Source: CAYYWP01 sp050176585 (lineage in GTDB: Bacteria > Desulfobacterota > Binatia > HRBIN30 > CADEER01). From it: a stretch of DNA of 43,692 nucleotides. The notes under the pieces are model-generated. The model searched no databases, had not been told where the DNA came from, and was given only the letters and a program-made list of their open reading frames with translations. Below, piece by piece: positions 1 through 8,500 of the stretch. The translations under genes and the position numbers were made by a program. Within the stretch, counting starts at the first letter, position 1. Each line of letters begins with the position of its first letter. The stretch is from positions 1 through 43,692 of the forward strand of contig JBFXHX010000033.1 of NCBI GenBank assembly GCA_050176585.1, in the 5' to 3' direction.

Positions 1-18
1 GCGAACGGCTCCAGCCGC

Positions 19-813
19 GTGGTTCGGCTTGCGGCGGTCGGCGACCTGCACTGTGGCCGCTACCCGCAGGCTGCGCTGCATGCGTTGCTCAGTCACGCGG
101 GCGCGGAAGCGGACGCGCTGCTGCTGTGCGGCGATCTGGTCGACCGCGGCCTGCCCGACGAAGCGCGCTTGCTCGCGCGCGAGCTGGCGTCCGTCACGGT
201 GCCGATCGTAGCCGTGCTCGGCAACCACGACGTCGAGGCTGGGCAGGTATCCGAGGTGGTCGCGATTCTCGCCGACGTAGGCGTGCGCGTCCTCGACGGC
301 GACTCGACGACCGTGCTCGGCGTTGGCGTTGCCGGCGTCAAGGGTTTTGCCGGGGGCTTCGGCGCGTACGCGCTCGGCGCTTGGGGCGAGCCGGCTATCA
401 AGGCGTTCGTCCACGAGGCCGTCGAGGAAGCGCTCAAGCTGGAGGCGGCGCTCTCGCGCTTGCACGAGACGCCGCGCATCGCGATCCTTCACTACGCGCC
501 GATCGCCGCCACCGTGCGGGGCGAGCCGCCGGAGCTGTTCCCGTTCCTGGGCTCGAGCCGGCTCGAGGACCCGCTCAACCATTACGCCGTGACCGCGGTC
601 TTCCACGGCCACGCGCACCACGGCGCACCGGACGGTCGGACCAGCGCGGGCGCACTGGTCTTCAACGTCTCGGTGCCCGTGCTGGAGCGGACATTCCCCG
701 AGCGACCGCCGTACCGCGTTTTGGAGGTCGAGGTGCCCGCGCCATCGGACCAGGTCGGCGCCGCGACTGGCGATGGAGCACCGCGCGGCGGGGTGCCCGA
801 ATGGATCCGCTGA
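19..813 (+). CDS. Calcineurin-like metallophosphoesterase
   Basis: A 264-residue metallophosphoesterase. The two-metal site is complete: GDLH (D9, H11), GDLVDRG (D39), GNHD (N69, H70), a lone His at about 159 and GHAH (197-200). The family hydrolyses phosphomono- or diesters; the substrate cannot be read from sequence. No signal peptide or membrane segment is seen, so it is probably cytoplasmic. The start is taken as GTG at 19, but the frame is open to the left edge of the window, so the true start may lie outside. The stop overlaps the next gene, which suggests translational coupling to the nucleotidyltransferase-fold protein. The family call is secure, the exact role unknown. Confidence 0.88.
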   Translation: MVRLAAVGDLHCGRYPQAALHALLSHAGAEADALLLCGDLVDRGLPDEARLLARELASVTVPIVAVLGNHDVEAGQVSEVVAILADVGVRVLDGDSTTVLGVGVAGVKGFAGGFGAYALGAWGEPAIKAFVHEAVEEALKLEAALSRLHETPRIAILHYAPIAATVRGEPPELFPFLGSSRLEDPLNHYAVTAVFHGHAHHGAPDGRTSAGALVFNVSVPVLERTFPERPPYRVLEVEVPAPSDQVGAATGDGAPRGGVPEWIR

Positions 814-1709
814 TGTCGGCGCAGGACGGCGCGCCGGGCGCGGACCAAAAACCCGCGGCGTTCTACCGCGCGGCGCTCCGCTCGCTGAACGAGAGCGGCG
901 CGGATTATCTCGTCGGCGGCGCATTCGCGATGGCGCGGCTGACCGGCATCGCGGCGCGCACCAAAGACCTGGATCTGTTCGTGCGGCGCAGAGATCGCAC
1001 CCGGGTCCTGCGCGTCTTGGCTGCCGCGGGCTGTCGGACGTCCACGCCGTATCCGCACTGGCTGGCGAAGGCAGAACACCCCGCCGGGCTCATCGACGTG
1101 ATCTTCGACAGCGGAAACGCCCAGTTGCCGGTCGACGACGAGTGGTTCACACACGCGCTGCCGGCCCGGGTGCTCGGCGTCCGCGTGCGGCTCGCACCGG
1201 TGGAGGAAATGCTCTGCAGCAAGGCGTTCATCATGGAGCGCGAGCGCTTCGATGGCGCGGATGTGATCCACCTGCTGCGGGCGGCGGCGGACCGATTGGA
1301 CTGGCAGCGGCTGTTGCGCCGCTTCGGTGCGCACTGGCCGGTCCTGCTCAGCCATCTGATCTTGTTCAGCTACGCCTACCCCGGTGAGCGCCACCGAGTG
1401 CCGGACGCCGTCGTCGAAGAGCTCGTCCAGCGCTGGCGGGACATCCCCCCGGCCACCGGCCGTGAACGCAAGTTGTGTCGCGGCGGCATGCTCTCCCGCG
1501 CCCAGTACCTCGCGGCGCTCGCCGACTGGGGCTACCAGGACGCGCGGCGCCCGCCGTACGGCAACATGAGCGGCCAGGACTTGCGCACCTGGACGGAAGC
1601 CGCCGCCCAAGCGGCGCCGCCCCAGCGACAGGGACAAGGGACTCCAACCCAGTTGACCACCGGCGCATCTCCGCGGCGGCGGGACACAGGTGCTCGTGGG
1701 GTCAATTAG
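801..1709 (+). CDS. Nucleotidyltransferase-fold protein (MNT/AbiEii-like)
   Basis: A 302-residue protein with the nucleotidyltransferase signature: LVGGAFAM (G39-G40) followed by KDLDLFV (D57, D59), then a possible third acidic residue in LIDVIFD. This pattern is typical of the Pol-beta-like family that includes antitoxin-linked MNT and AbiEii proteins and aminoglycoside adenylyltransferases. The last 45 residues are Pro/Gln/Arg-rich and look disordered. ATG at 801 is used; an alternative ATG at 813 sits in TGATG, sharing a base with the upstream stop. Tight coupling to the metallophosphoesterase suggests the two act together, perhaps making and removing a nucleotidyl or phosphoryl group; this is inference. 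No HEPN partner is adjacent, so a toxin-antitoxin role is unsupported. Confidence 0.75.
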   Translation: MDPLMSAQDGAPGADQKPAAFYRAALRSLNESGADYLVGGAFAMARLTGIAARTKDLDLFVRRRDRTRVLRVLAAAGCRTSTPYPHWLAKAEHPAGLIDVIFDSGNAQLPVDDEWFTHALPARVLGVRVRLAPVEEMLCSKAFIMERERFDGADVIHLLRAAADRLDWQRLLRRFGAHWPVLLSHLILFSYAYPGERHRVPDAVVEELVQRWRDIPPATGRERKLCRGGMLSRAQYLAALADWGYQDARRPPYGNMSGQDLRTWTEAAAQAAPPQRQGQGTPTQLTTGASPRRRDTGARGVN

Positions 1710-1809
1710 ATTTAGACACTTTCGCCACTCAGTCGCCAAAATACTTCGATCACCGTTCCAGGTTGCAAGGCCTACAAGCAGCTTTCAACCTCCTGCCCAT
1801 TACTACGTA

Positions 1810-1845
1810 CGAGGTACTCACCTCCGAGCGGGCGAGGTACTTACC
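1810..1845 (+). repeat. Two direct repeats upstream of a sigma-54-type promoter
   Basis: CGAGGTACTCACC (1810-1822) is repeated as CGAGGTACTTACC (1833-1845), 23 bp start to start, about two helical turns. They lie 40-55 bp upstream of the GG of the sigma-54-like element at 1864. Part of the unit, GTACTTAC, recurs at 29426-29433 about 27 bp before the GG of the matching promoter there. This is the arrangement expected of an activator-binding site, but no activator gene is in the window. Confidence 0.45.
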
Positions 1846-1863
1846 CCGCGCGTGATTCCGCGA

Positions 1864-1879
1864 TGGCAGCGCTCTTGCT
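1864..1879 (+). promoter_or_regulatory. Sigma-54 (RpoN) -24/-12 promoter of the first glycan operon
   Basis: TGGCAGCGCTCTTGCT carries GG (1865-1866) and GC (1877-1878) separated by exactly 10 nt, as in the RpoN consensus TGGCAC-N5-TTGCW. The predicted start is near 1890, leaving a leader of about 49 nt before the ATG at 1939. The same 17 nt, with the preceding A, occur at 29451-29467 before the methyltransferase/hydrolase unit. The rest of 1710-1938 holds no convincing gene. Confidence 0.7.
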
Positions 1880-1938
1880 CGGGGTAAACCCGTTCCCGAG
1901 CAACTCCGGGCGACAGCCCCTATCTCTGAGGAGGGTAC

Positions 1939-3054
1939 ATGCCTGTGGTGCTGATCACCGGTGGAGCGGGGCTGATCGGGTCGCATGTCGCCGACCATCT
2001 CCTCGCTCACGGCTATAGCGTCCGCGCGCTCGATACGTTGAGCACCCAGGTGCACGGCGGCGAACGCCAGCCGCCGGAGTATCTGGACGCGCGAGTGGAG
2101 CTGATCGTCGGCGACGTCCGCGACCGCGACACCGTGCGCAGGGCGCTGCGCGGCGCCGACGCCGTCTTCCACTTCGCCGCGGCTGTGGGCGTCGGGCAGA
2201 GCATGTACGAGGTCGTGCACTACACCAGTGTCAACAACGTCGGCACCGCGGTGTTGTGCGAAGCGCTGGCGGAGCGGCCGGTGCGCCGCTTGGTGGTCGC
2301 ATCGAGCATGAGCATCTACGGCGAAGGGCTCTACCGGCGCCGGGACGGCACCCTCGTCCAGCATGTGCAGCGCCCGCTCGAGCAGTTGCGCGCGCATCGC
2401 TGGGAACCGCTCGACGATGACGGAGAGCCGCTCGAGCCGCTGCCGACGGACGAGGCAAAAGCACCCGCCGTGGCTTCCGTGTACGCGCTCTCGAAATTCG
2501 ACCAGGAGCGCATGTGCTTGATGATCGGCCAGGCGTATCGCCTGCCAACCGTGGCGCTGCGCTTTTTCAACGTCTACGGTCCGCGCCAGGCGCTCGCGAA
2601 TCCCTACACGGGCGTGCTCGCCGTGTTCGCTTCGCGCTACCTGAACGGCAGGCGACCGGTGGTGTTCGAGGACGGCGAGCAGCGGCGCGACTTCGTGAGC
2701 GTGCACGACGTCGCCGAGGCATGCCGGTTGGCGCTGGAGGCTTCCGACGCAACGGGCCAGGTGTTCAACATCGGCTCTGGTCGATCGTACACGGTCCGGG
2801 AAGTCGCCGAGCGGCTGGCCCACGTGCTCGGTCGCGAAGAGATCGAACCCGAGATCAGCGGCAGCTACCGGGTCGGCGACGTCCGCCACTGCTTCGCCGA
2901 CATCCGCCTCGCCGGTCGCGTGCTCGGCTATGCGCCGCGCGTGACGCTGGACGACGGGCTTCGCGAGCTCGCGCAGTGGTTGGCGGGCCGGCAACCGGAT
3001 GATCGCGTGCCGCAAGCGCGCGCCGAGTTGGCAGAGCGCGGGTTGACGCTATGA
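1939..3054 (+). CDS. NAD-dependent epimerase, dTDP-L-rhamnose 4-epimerase-like
   Basis: A 371-residue extended SDR sugar epimerase, first gene of an eight-gene operon. NAD is bound through GGAGLIG (8-14). The catalytic set is the ASSMSIYG segment (S123 region) with YALSK (Y182, K186). The substrate-loop segment FNVYGPRQALANPYTGVLA and the late RVGDVRHCFADI resemble enzymes that invert C4 of dTDP-L-rhamnose to give dTDP-6-deoxy-L-talose; other 4-epimerases share much of this, so the substrate is provisional. A strong GAGGAGG lies about 5 nt before ATG 1939. The stop overlaps the next start as ATGA. A sigma-54-type promoter precedes it. Confidence 0.85.
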   Translation: MPVVLITGGAGLIGSHVADHLLAHGYSVRALDTLSTQVHGGERQPPEYLDARVELIVGDVRDRDTVRRALRGADAVFHFAAAVGVGQSMYEVVHYTSVNNVGTAVLCEALAERPVRRLVVASSMSIYGEGLYRRRDGTLVQHVQRPLEQLRAHRWEPLDDDGEPLEPLPTDEAKAPAVASVYALSKFDQERMCLMIGQAYRLPTVALRFFNVYGPRQALANPYTGVLAVFASRYLNGRRPVVFEDGEQRRDFVSVHDVAEACRLALEASDATGQVFNIGSGRSYTVREVAERLAHVLGREEIEPEISGSYRVGDVRHCFADIRLAGRVLGYAPRVTLDDGLRELAQWLAGRQPDDRVPQARAELAERGLTL

Positions 3055-4181
3055 GCCGCGCGACACCGCTGCGCTGTCGATGGCTCGAGGCGCCGCGGCG
3101 CCGTCCGGTGCTCATCACCGGCGGCGCGGGGTTCATCGGCACGAACCTCGCGCACCGGCTGCTGTCGACTGGTGTCCCCGTGCTGCTGCTCGACAATTTC
3201 TCGCGGCTCGGCGTCGCCGCGCACCTCGCCTGGTTGCGCGAACAGCACCGCAGCGGCTTGACGCTCATCACCGGCGACGTGCGCGACACCTCCACGGTAC
3301 GCGAGGCCGTGTTCGCGGCCAGCCGCGTGTTTCATTTCGCCGCCCAGGTGGCCGTCACCGACAGCCTCGCCGCGCCGCGTCATGACTTCGAGGTCAACGC
3401 CTGCGGGACGCTGAACGTGCTCGAGGCGGCGCGCGCCGCGCCCGGCCATCGGCCGGTACTGCTCACCTCGACGAACAAAGTCTACGGCAGCCTGCGCGGC
3501 ATCGACGTCGCGGCGCGCGCTGGCCGGTACGAAGCGGCCGATCCCGACCTGCGCGGGCACGGCATCAGCGAGCGGCAGCCGCTCGAATTCCGCAGCCCGT
3601 ACGGCTGTTCGAAGGGTGCGGCCGACCAGTACGTGCTCGATTACGCCCAGACCTTCGGCGTCCCCACCACCGTGTTCCGCATGAGCTGCATCTACGGCCC
3701 GCATCAGTGCGGCACGGAGGACCAGGGGTGGGTCGCGCACTTCCTCTTGTCAGCCTTGCGCGGCGCGGCCGCGACCATCTACGGCGATGGGCGCCAGGTG
3801 CGCGACATCCTGTTCGTTGACGATCTCGTCGACGCACTGCTGCTCGCTCACGAGCACATGCCGGACTGCGCCGGCCAGGCGTTCAACATCGGCGGCGGTC
3901 CGCTGAACGCGATCAGCCTCCTCGATCTGCTGGCGCAGATCCGCGAGCTGAGTGAGCACGCGCTGCCGGTGGAGTACCGCGACTGGCGGCCCGGCGATCA
4001 GCGGTACTACGTCTCTGATTGCACGAAGTTCGAGACGTGCACGGGCTGGCGGCCCCGCGTGCCGGCGCGTCAGGGCGTGGCGCGCTTGTGGGCGTGGTTG
4101 CGCACCGCACAGCAGAACCGGAGCGCCGCCGACCGCACGTCCTCCCGATCCGCGCTGGCGGCCCCGGCGCCGCGGGCATGA
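3051..4181 (+). CDS. NAD-dependent epimerase, CDP-paratose 2-epimerase-like
   Basis: A 376-residue extended SDR enzyme. Motifs are GGAGFIG (24-30), TSTNKVYG (139-146) and YGCSK (Y184, K188). The TNKVYG signature is characteristic of the CDP-paratose/tyvelose 2-epimerase branch, which inverts C2 of a CDP-3,6-dideoxyhexose; many homologues have other or unknown NDP-sugar substrates. The first 18 residues before the Rossmann strand are an extra Arg-rich stretch. It is translationally coupled (ATGA) to the preceding epimerase and to the following dehydrogenase, so at least two epimerisations are encoded together. Confidence 0.83.
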   Translation: MSRATPLRCRWLEAPRRRPVLITGGAGFIGTNLAHRLLSTGVPVLLLDNFSRLGVAAHLAWLREQHRSGLTLITGDVRDTSTVREAVFAASRVFHFAAQVAVTDSLAAPRHDFEVNACGTLNVLEAARAAPGHRPVLLTSTNKVYGSLRGIDVAARAGRYEAADPDLRGHGISERQPLEFRSPYGCSKGAADQYVLDYAQTFGVPTTVFRMSCIYGPHQCGTEDQGWVAHFLLSALRGAAATIYGDGRQVRDILFVDDLVDALLLAHEHMPDCAGQAFNIGGGPLNAISLLDLLAQIRELSEHALPVEYRDWRPGDQRYYVSDCTKFETCTGWRPRVPARQGVARLWAWLRTAQQNRSAADRTSSRSALAAPAPRA

Positions 4182-5149
4182 GCCCGCCATCGGCGATGCG
4201 GGCCGCCATCCTGCTCGGACCGCGGCGCCTGCAGGTATCCACCGTCCCGCTTCCCCAGCCCGGCGCGGGCCAGGTGCGGGTGCGCATCGAGGGCTGCGGG
4301 GTGTGCGGCTCCAACCTCGGCCCGTGGCGCGGCGTTCCGGGCGTGAGCTATCCGCTCCCGCCGGGCAGCCCCGGTCACGAGGCGTGGGGGCGCATCGACG
4401 CGGTGGGCACCGGTGTCGACCGTGAGCGCGTCGGTGAAGCTGTGGCGCTCGTGTCCGGCGCCGCGTTCGCGGAATATGACGTTGCCGACGCGGCGCAGGC
4501 GATCGCGGTGCCACCGGAGCTGTTCGACGGTCCGCTCCCGGGCGAGGCTCTCGGCTGCATCGTCAACATCTTCCGACGCGCCGCGGTGAGGCGCGCCATG
4601 ACGGTGGCGATCGTGGGCATCGGGTTCATTGGCGCCGGCCTCACCCGCTTGTGCGCGCGCGCTGGGGCACGCGTGATCGCGGTCTCGCGGCGCAGCTTCG
4701 CGCTCCAGCTGGCGCGGCGATTGGGTGCGGAACAGGCGCTTCCGAGCGACCGGCTCGACGATGTCGCCACCGCGATCGCCGCGCTCACCGACGGCCGCGG
4801 CTGCGACGCGGTGATCGAAGCCGTCGGAACCCAGGACGCGCTCGACCTCGCCGCGCGCCTGCCGCGCACGCGCGGCGTGCTGGTCGTCGCCGGCTATCAC
4901 CAGGACGGACCGCGGGTCGTGAACATGCAGGAGTGGAACTGGCGCGGCATCGACGTCATCAACGCACACGAACGCTACCCGGAGGTGATCGCTGCAGGCG
5001 TGCGCAGCGCCGTCGAGCTCGTGCGGCACGGCATCATCGACCCGAATGAGCTCTGCACGCATACCTTCGCGCTCGAGCAACTCGGCGACGCGCTCGGAGC
5101 GCTCGAAATGCGTCCGGACGGATTCTTGAAGGCGGTCATCCGGCCATGA
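4178..5149 (+). CDS. Zinc-type MDR alcohol/polyol dehydrogenase
   Basis: A 323-residue medium-chain dehydrogenase/reductase. The catalytic-zinc half has GCGVCGSN (C40, C43) and PGHEAWG (H67, E68). The nucleotide-binding half starts VAIVGIGFIG (G147-x-G149-xx-G152). The four-Cys structural zinc lobe of classical ADHs is missing, which explains the short length. The late segments AGYHQDGPR and WNWRGIDVINAHER are distinctive and recall a subfamily that I remember pairing with Gfo/Idh/MocA proteins in glycan clusters (recollection, not checked). The likely role is oxidation or reduction of a sugar ring hydroxyl. ATGA overlaps join it to both neighbours. ATG 4178 is favoured over upstream in-frame starts because of this overlap. 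Confidence 0.82.
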   Translation: MSPPSAMRAAILLGPRRLQVSTVPLPQPGAGQVRVRIEGCGVCGSNLGPWRGVPGVSYPLPPGSPGHEAWGRIDAVGTGVDRERVGEAVALVSGAAFAEYDVADAAQAIAVPPELFDGPLPGEALGCIVNIFRRAAVRRAMTVAIVGIGFIGAGLTRLCARAGARVIAVSRRSFALQLARRLGAEQALPSDRLDDVATAIAALTDGRGCDAVIEAVGTQDALDLAARLPRTRGVLVVAGYHQDGPRVVNMQEWNWRGIDVINAHERYPEVIAAGVRSAVELVRHGIIDPNELCTHTFALEQLGDALGALEMRPDGFLKAVIRP

Positions 5150-6183
5150 GCGCCGCCGCCGCACGCGCCGCGGCTCGGTCGCGGCCCCGCCTCGGTTTCG
5201 CCGGCCTCGGCTGGATCGGCCGGCGCCGCCTGCGGAGTATCGCCGCCGCGGATACAGCCGAAATCGCGGCCCTCGTGGACCCGATCGACACATGCATTGA
5301 GGGCGCTCGCGAGGTGGCGCCCTCGGCGGCCGTGGTCGAGCACTTCGAGGATCTGCTCTCGCTGGGCCTGGACGGCATCGTCATCGCCACCCCGAATGCC
5401 CTTCACCTCCCACAGGTGCACGCGGCGCTCGAGGCGGAGTGCGCCGTCTTCTGTCAGAAACCGTTGGCGCACGACGCGACGGCGACGCGCGGGCTGGTGG
5501 AAGCGGCGCGCGCCGCTGACCGCGATCTCTCTGTGGATTTGTCCTATCGCCACGTGCGGGCAATGCGGCGCGTGCGCGACCTGGTGCGCGACGGCGCGAT
5601 TGGCGACGTGTTCGCGGTCGAGCTGGTCTTTCACAACGCGTACGGACCGGACAAGGCGTGGTTTTACGATCCACGCCTCTCCGGAGGGGGCTGCGTGCTG
5701 GATCTGGGCATCCACCTCGTCGATCTCGCGCTGTGGACGCTCGGTTTCCCCGCCGTCGAAGCGGTCGAAAGTCAGCTGTTCCAGGCCGGGCGGCGGCTCG
5801 GGCCCGGGTTGCTGGCCGCGGAGGATTTCGCATTGGCCCGCATCGACTTCGCCGGCGATATCACCGCGCGTCTCGCCTGTTCCTGGCGGCTGTCGGCCGG
5901 GTGCGATGCGCAGATCGAGGTCTCATTCTACGGCACGGCCGGCCGTGCCACGCTGCGCAACCGCGGCGGCTCGTTCTACGACTTCAGCGCTGAGCGCGCC
6001 TGCGGCACCGCGCTGGAAACGCTCGACGACGGGCCCGATGATTGGGGCGGCGGCGCTGCACTGGCGTGGATCGCGCGCCTGGGCGCAGGCGGTCGCTACT
6101 GCGCCGACACCGACGCGTTGATCGTCGTCGCCGAGGTGCTGGACGCGATCTACCGGCGGCACGGCGCGCGCGGGGCGGCGTAG
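5146..6183 (+). CDS. Gfo/Idh/MocA family oxidoreductase
   Basis: A 345-residue NAD(P)-dependent oxidoreductase. The N-terminal Rossmann motif is GFAGLGWIG (17-25). The family EKP motif appears as CQKPL (K105-P106), with Gln replacing the usual Glu. The C-terminal substrate domain has GGGCVLDLGIHLVDLALW. These enzymes oxidise or reduce sugars, inositols or NDP-sugars, often via 3-keto intermediates, and pair naturally with the preceding MDR dehydrogenase for a two-step oxidation/reduction. ATG at 5146 overlaps the upstream stop (ATGA); the stop TAG overlaps the next gene's GTG. The exact substrate is unknown. Confidence 0.87.
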   Translation: MSAAAARAAARSRPRLGFAGLGWIGRRRLRSIAAADTAEIAALVDPIDTCIEGAREVAPSAAVVEHFEDLLSLGLDGIVIATPNALHLPQVHAALEAECAVFCQKPLAHDATATRGLVEAARAADRDLSVDLSYRHVRAMRRVRDLVRDGAIGDVFAVELVFHNAYGPDKAWFYDPRLSGGGCVLDLGIHLVDLALWTLGFPAVEAVESQLFQAGRRLGPGLLAAEDFALARIDFAGDITARLACSWRLSAGCDAQIEVSFYGTAGRATLRNRGGSFYDFSAERACGTALETLDDGPDDWGGGAALAWIARLGAGGRYCADTDALIVVAEVLDAIYRRHGARGAA

Positions 6184-7397
6184 TGCGCACCGCGAGCCGA
6201 GCGGGTCAACGATGGCCGCCCGGCGCGCGCCGCGGGACTCCACCCCGCGTCGGGCGACCGGCGAGCAAGGGCACGCCGCGCGCCGCGCCGCTTCACGTCC
6301 TGATGACGGCCGACGCCGTCGGCGGGGTGTGGACGTACGCGCTGGAGCTCGCGCGCGCGCTGCGCCCTCGGGGCGTGCGGGTCAGCTTGGCCACGATGGG
6401 CCCGCGGCCGTCAGCCGCGCAACGCCGCGCCGCCGCGGCAGTGGACGGGCTCACACTGCACGAGAGCGATTTCCGCCTCGAGTGGATGCCCGATGCCTGG
6501 CGCGAAGTCGATGCCGCCGCCGTCTGGTTACTCGATCTCGCCGCGGCGCTCGCGCCCGACGTCATTCACCTCAACGGCTACGCGCACGCCGTGCTGCCCT
6601 GGCCGGCACCCGCGCTGGTCGTGGGACATTCCTGCGTGCTGTCGTGGTATGACGCGGTGCATCGCGCGCCCACCCCGCCCGAGTGGCGCGAGTACGCCCG
6701 CCGCGTCAGCGCTGGCCTGCGCGCGGCGCCGGCGGTGGTGGCGCCGTCACGCGCCATGGCCAACGCGCTGCGGCGCGAATACGCAGTGACGCGCCCGATC
6801 GACGTCATTCCCAACGGGCGCGACGCCGGGCGCTTCGCTGCCGCGTCCCGCAAACACCGCTTCGCCTTCGCCAGTGGCCGCCTCTGGGACCCCGCCAAGA
6901 ACATCGTGGCGCTCGACGCGGCGGCGGCGGCGCTGCCGTGGCCGGTGTATGTCGCCGGCGACACGGGCGGCGCGCACGGCGCGAAGGTGGCGTTCTCTCG
7001 GCTGCGCTGCCTCGGCGTGTTGGCCGAGAGGTCGCTGCGCGGCTGGTATGCTCGCGCGGCGGTGTACGCAGCGCCGGCGCGCTACGAACCCTTCGGGCTA
7101 TCCGTGCTCGAAGCCGCGCTGAGCCGCTGTGCGCTCGTCCTCGGCGATATCGACAGCTTGCGCGAGCTGTGGGATGGCGCGGCCTGCTTCGTCGCGCCCG
7201 ACGACGCGGCTGCGCTCGCCACCGCGTTGCGCGGGTTGCTCGAGGACGGCGCGCTGTGCCGTCGGATGGGCGATCGCGCACGGCGGCGGGCGCGGCGGTA
7301 CGGTGCGCCCGCGATGGCGGCGAAGTACGCGGACGTCTACCAGCGTCTGTGCGGTGTGCCGTCCGCCGCCGAGCAGGTGCTGTCGTGCGCGTGGTGA
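6183..7397 (+). CDS. GT4-type glycosyltransferase
   Basis: A 404-residue retaining glycosyltransferase of the GT-B fold. The N-terminal domain has the glycine-rich loop TADAVGGVWTYALEL (42-56), typical for acceptor/donor phosphate contact. The C-terminal domain has KNIVALDAAA and the donor-site E-x7-E motif EPFGLSVLE (about 302-310). GTG at 6183 shares a base with the upstream TAG and is preferred. The first ~36 residues are Arg/Pro-rich and not conserved-looking, so the true start could be later, near the first strand LHVLMTAD. No membrane segment is seen. It transfers a sugar from an NDP donor; donor and acceptor are not predictable. Confidence 0.85.
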   Translation: MRTASRAGQRWPPGARRGTPPRVGRPASKGTPRAAPLHVLMTADAVGGVWTYALELARALRPRGVRVSLATMGPRPSAAQRRAAAAVDGLTLHESDFRLEWMPDAWREVDAAAVWLLDLAAALAPDVIHLNGYAHAVLPWPAPALVVGHSCVLSWYDAVHRAPTPPEWREYARRVSAGLRAAPAVVAPSRAMANALRREYAVTRPIDVIPNGRDAGRFAAASRKHRFAFASGRLWDPAKNIVALDAAAAALPWPVYVAGDTGGAHGAKVAFSRLRCLGVLAERSLRGWYARAAVYAAPARYEPFGLSVLEAALSRCALVLGDIDSLRELWDGAACFVAPDDAAALATALRGLLEDGALCRRMGDRARRRARRYGAPAMAAKYADVYQRLCGVPSAAEQVLSCAW

Positions 7398-8500
7398 TGT
7401 TCTGTCAGTCGATCCGGTCGGACTGGAACCACGGCAACGCGCACTTCCTGCGCGGCATCGCCACCGAGTTGCAGCGCCGCGGCCATCGCGTAGCGGTCCT
7501 GGAGCCCCGCCTCGGGTGGAGCGCCACCCAGCTCGCGGCCGAGCACGGCTCCGACGCGCTGCGTGTGTACGAGCGCGCGTACCCCAATTTGAGCAGCGAG
7601 TGCTACGACCTGTCCACGCTCGATCTCGGCCCGGTCCTCGATGGCGCCGACCTGGTGCTGGTGCACGAATGGAACGAGCCCGAGCTGGTGGCGCGCATCG
7701 GCGCGCACCGCCCGCGCGGCGGGCGGCGCTATCGGCTCTTCTTCCACGACACACACCATCGCGCGGTGACCGACCCCGGCACCATGGCCGCGTACGACCT
7801 CCGCGAGTACGACGCGGTGCTCGCCTTCGGCGCGGCGGTACGCAACCGCTATCTGGACAATGGCTGGGCGGCGCGCGCGTTCGTCTGGCACGAGGCGGCC
7901 GATACGCAAGTATTCCGCCCCGTTCCCCGGCTGCCGGCGCCGCTGCTCGACCTGGTCTGGATCGGCAACTGGGGCGACGAGGAGCGCACCCGTGAGCTGG
8001 AAGACTATTTACTCGAGCCGGCGCGCCGGCTGGGCCTGCGCGGCGAGGTCTATGGCGTTCGCTACCCCAGCGATGCGTGCGAGCGCCTCGCCAGGGCGGG
8101 GCTGACCTATCGCGGCTGGCTGCCCAACTTCCTCGTGCCGAGCGTCTTCGCCCGCGCCCGCGCCACCGTGCACGTGCTGCGCCGCCCGTACGCTGCGGCG
8201 CTACCCGGCATTCCTACGATCCGCGTGTTTGAGGCACTCGCCTGCGGCATACCGCTGATCTGCTCGCGGTGGGAGGATCGCGAGCAGCTGTTCACACCCG
8301 GCAGGGACTTTCTGGTGGCGGCGGATGGCGACGAGATGCGCCGGCATTTGGACCACCTGCTCGCCCATCCCGCGGAGGCAGCCGCGCTGGCGCGGCACGG
8401 CCGGGTGACCGTGCTGTCCCGGCACACCTGCGTCCATCGCGTCGACGAGTTACTCGCGCTCAGCCGGAGGTTGGAAGCGCAACCGGGGCGCACCGGATGA
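7385..8500 (+). CDS. CgeB-family glycosyltransferase (paralogue 1)
   Basis: A 371-residue member of the CgeB/DUF3880-like glycosyltransferase family, named for a Bacillus spore-surface maturation protein. The N-terminus carries SDWNHGNAHFLRG (12-24), related to YWNGAATYYRG and WGNGHATTWRG in the two paralogues in this window. The C-terminal donor region includes TIRVFEALACGIPLICSRWE and PGRDFLVAADGDE. GTG 7385 is chosen because it keeps the first beta-strand (VRVVMFCQS); it overlaps the previous gene by 13 nt. The next gene starts within its stop codon. It is probably soluble or peripherally bound and extends the same glycan as its neighbours. Confidence 0.83.
   Translation: MRVVMFCQSIRSDWNHGNAHFLRGIATELQRRGHRVAVLEPRLGWSATQLAAEHGSDALRVYERAYPNLSSECYDLSTLDLGPVLDGADLVLVHEWNEPELVARIGAHRPRGGRRYRLFFHDTHHRAVTDPGTMAAYDLREYDAVLAFGAAVRNRYLDNGWAARAFVWHEAADTQVFRPVPRLPAPLLDLVWIGNWGDEERTRELEDYLLEPARRLGLRGEVYGVRYPSDACERLARAGLTYRGWLPNFLVPSVFARARATVHVLRRPYAAALPGIPTIRVFEALACGIPLICSRWEDREQLFTPGRDFLVAADGDEMRRHLDHLLAHPAEAAALARHGRVTVLSRHTCVHRVDELLALSRRLEAQPGRTG

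Noticed and set aside
126..1709. Long open frames on the opposite strand or alternative frames (for example 582-1739 minus and 1750-3015 minus).
   Set aside because: They lie over confident genes, are Arg/Ala/Pro-rich and lack recognisable motifs; high G+C makes long shadow frames common.
801..1709. Toxin-antitoxin system for the nucleotidyltransferase-fold protein.
   Set aside because: No HEPN or other toxin gene is adjacent; the partner is a metallophosphoesterase.
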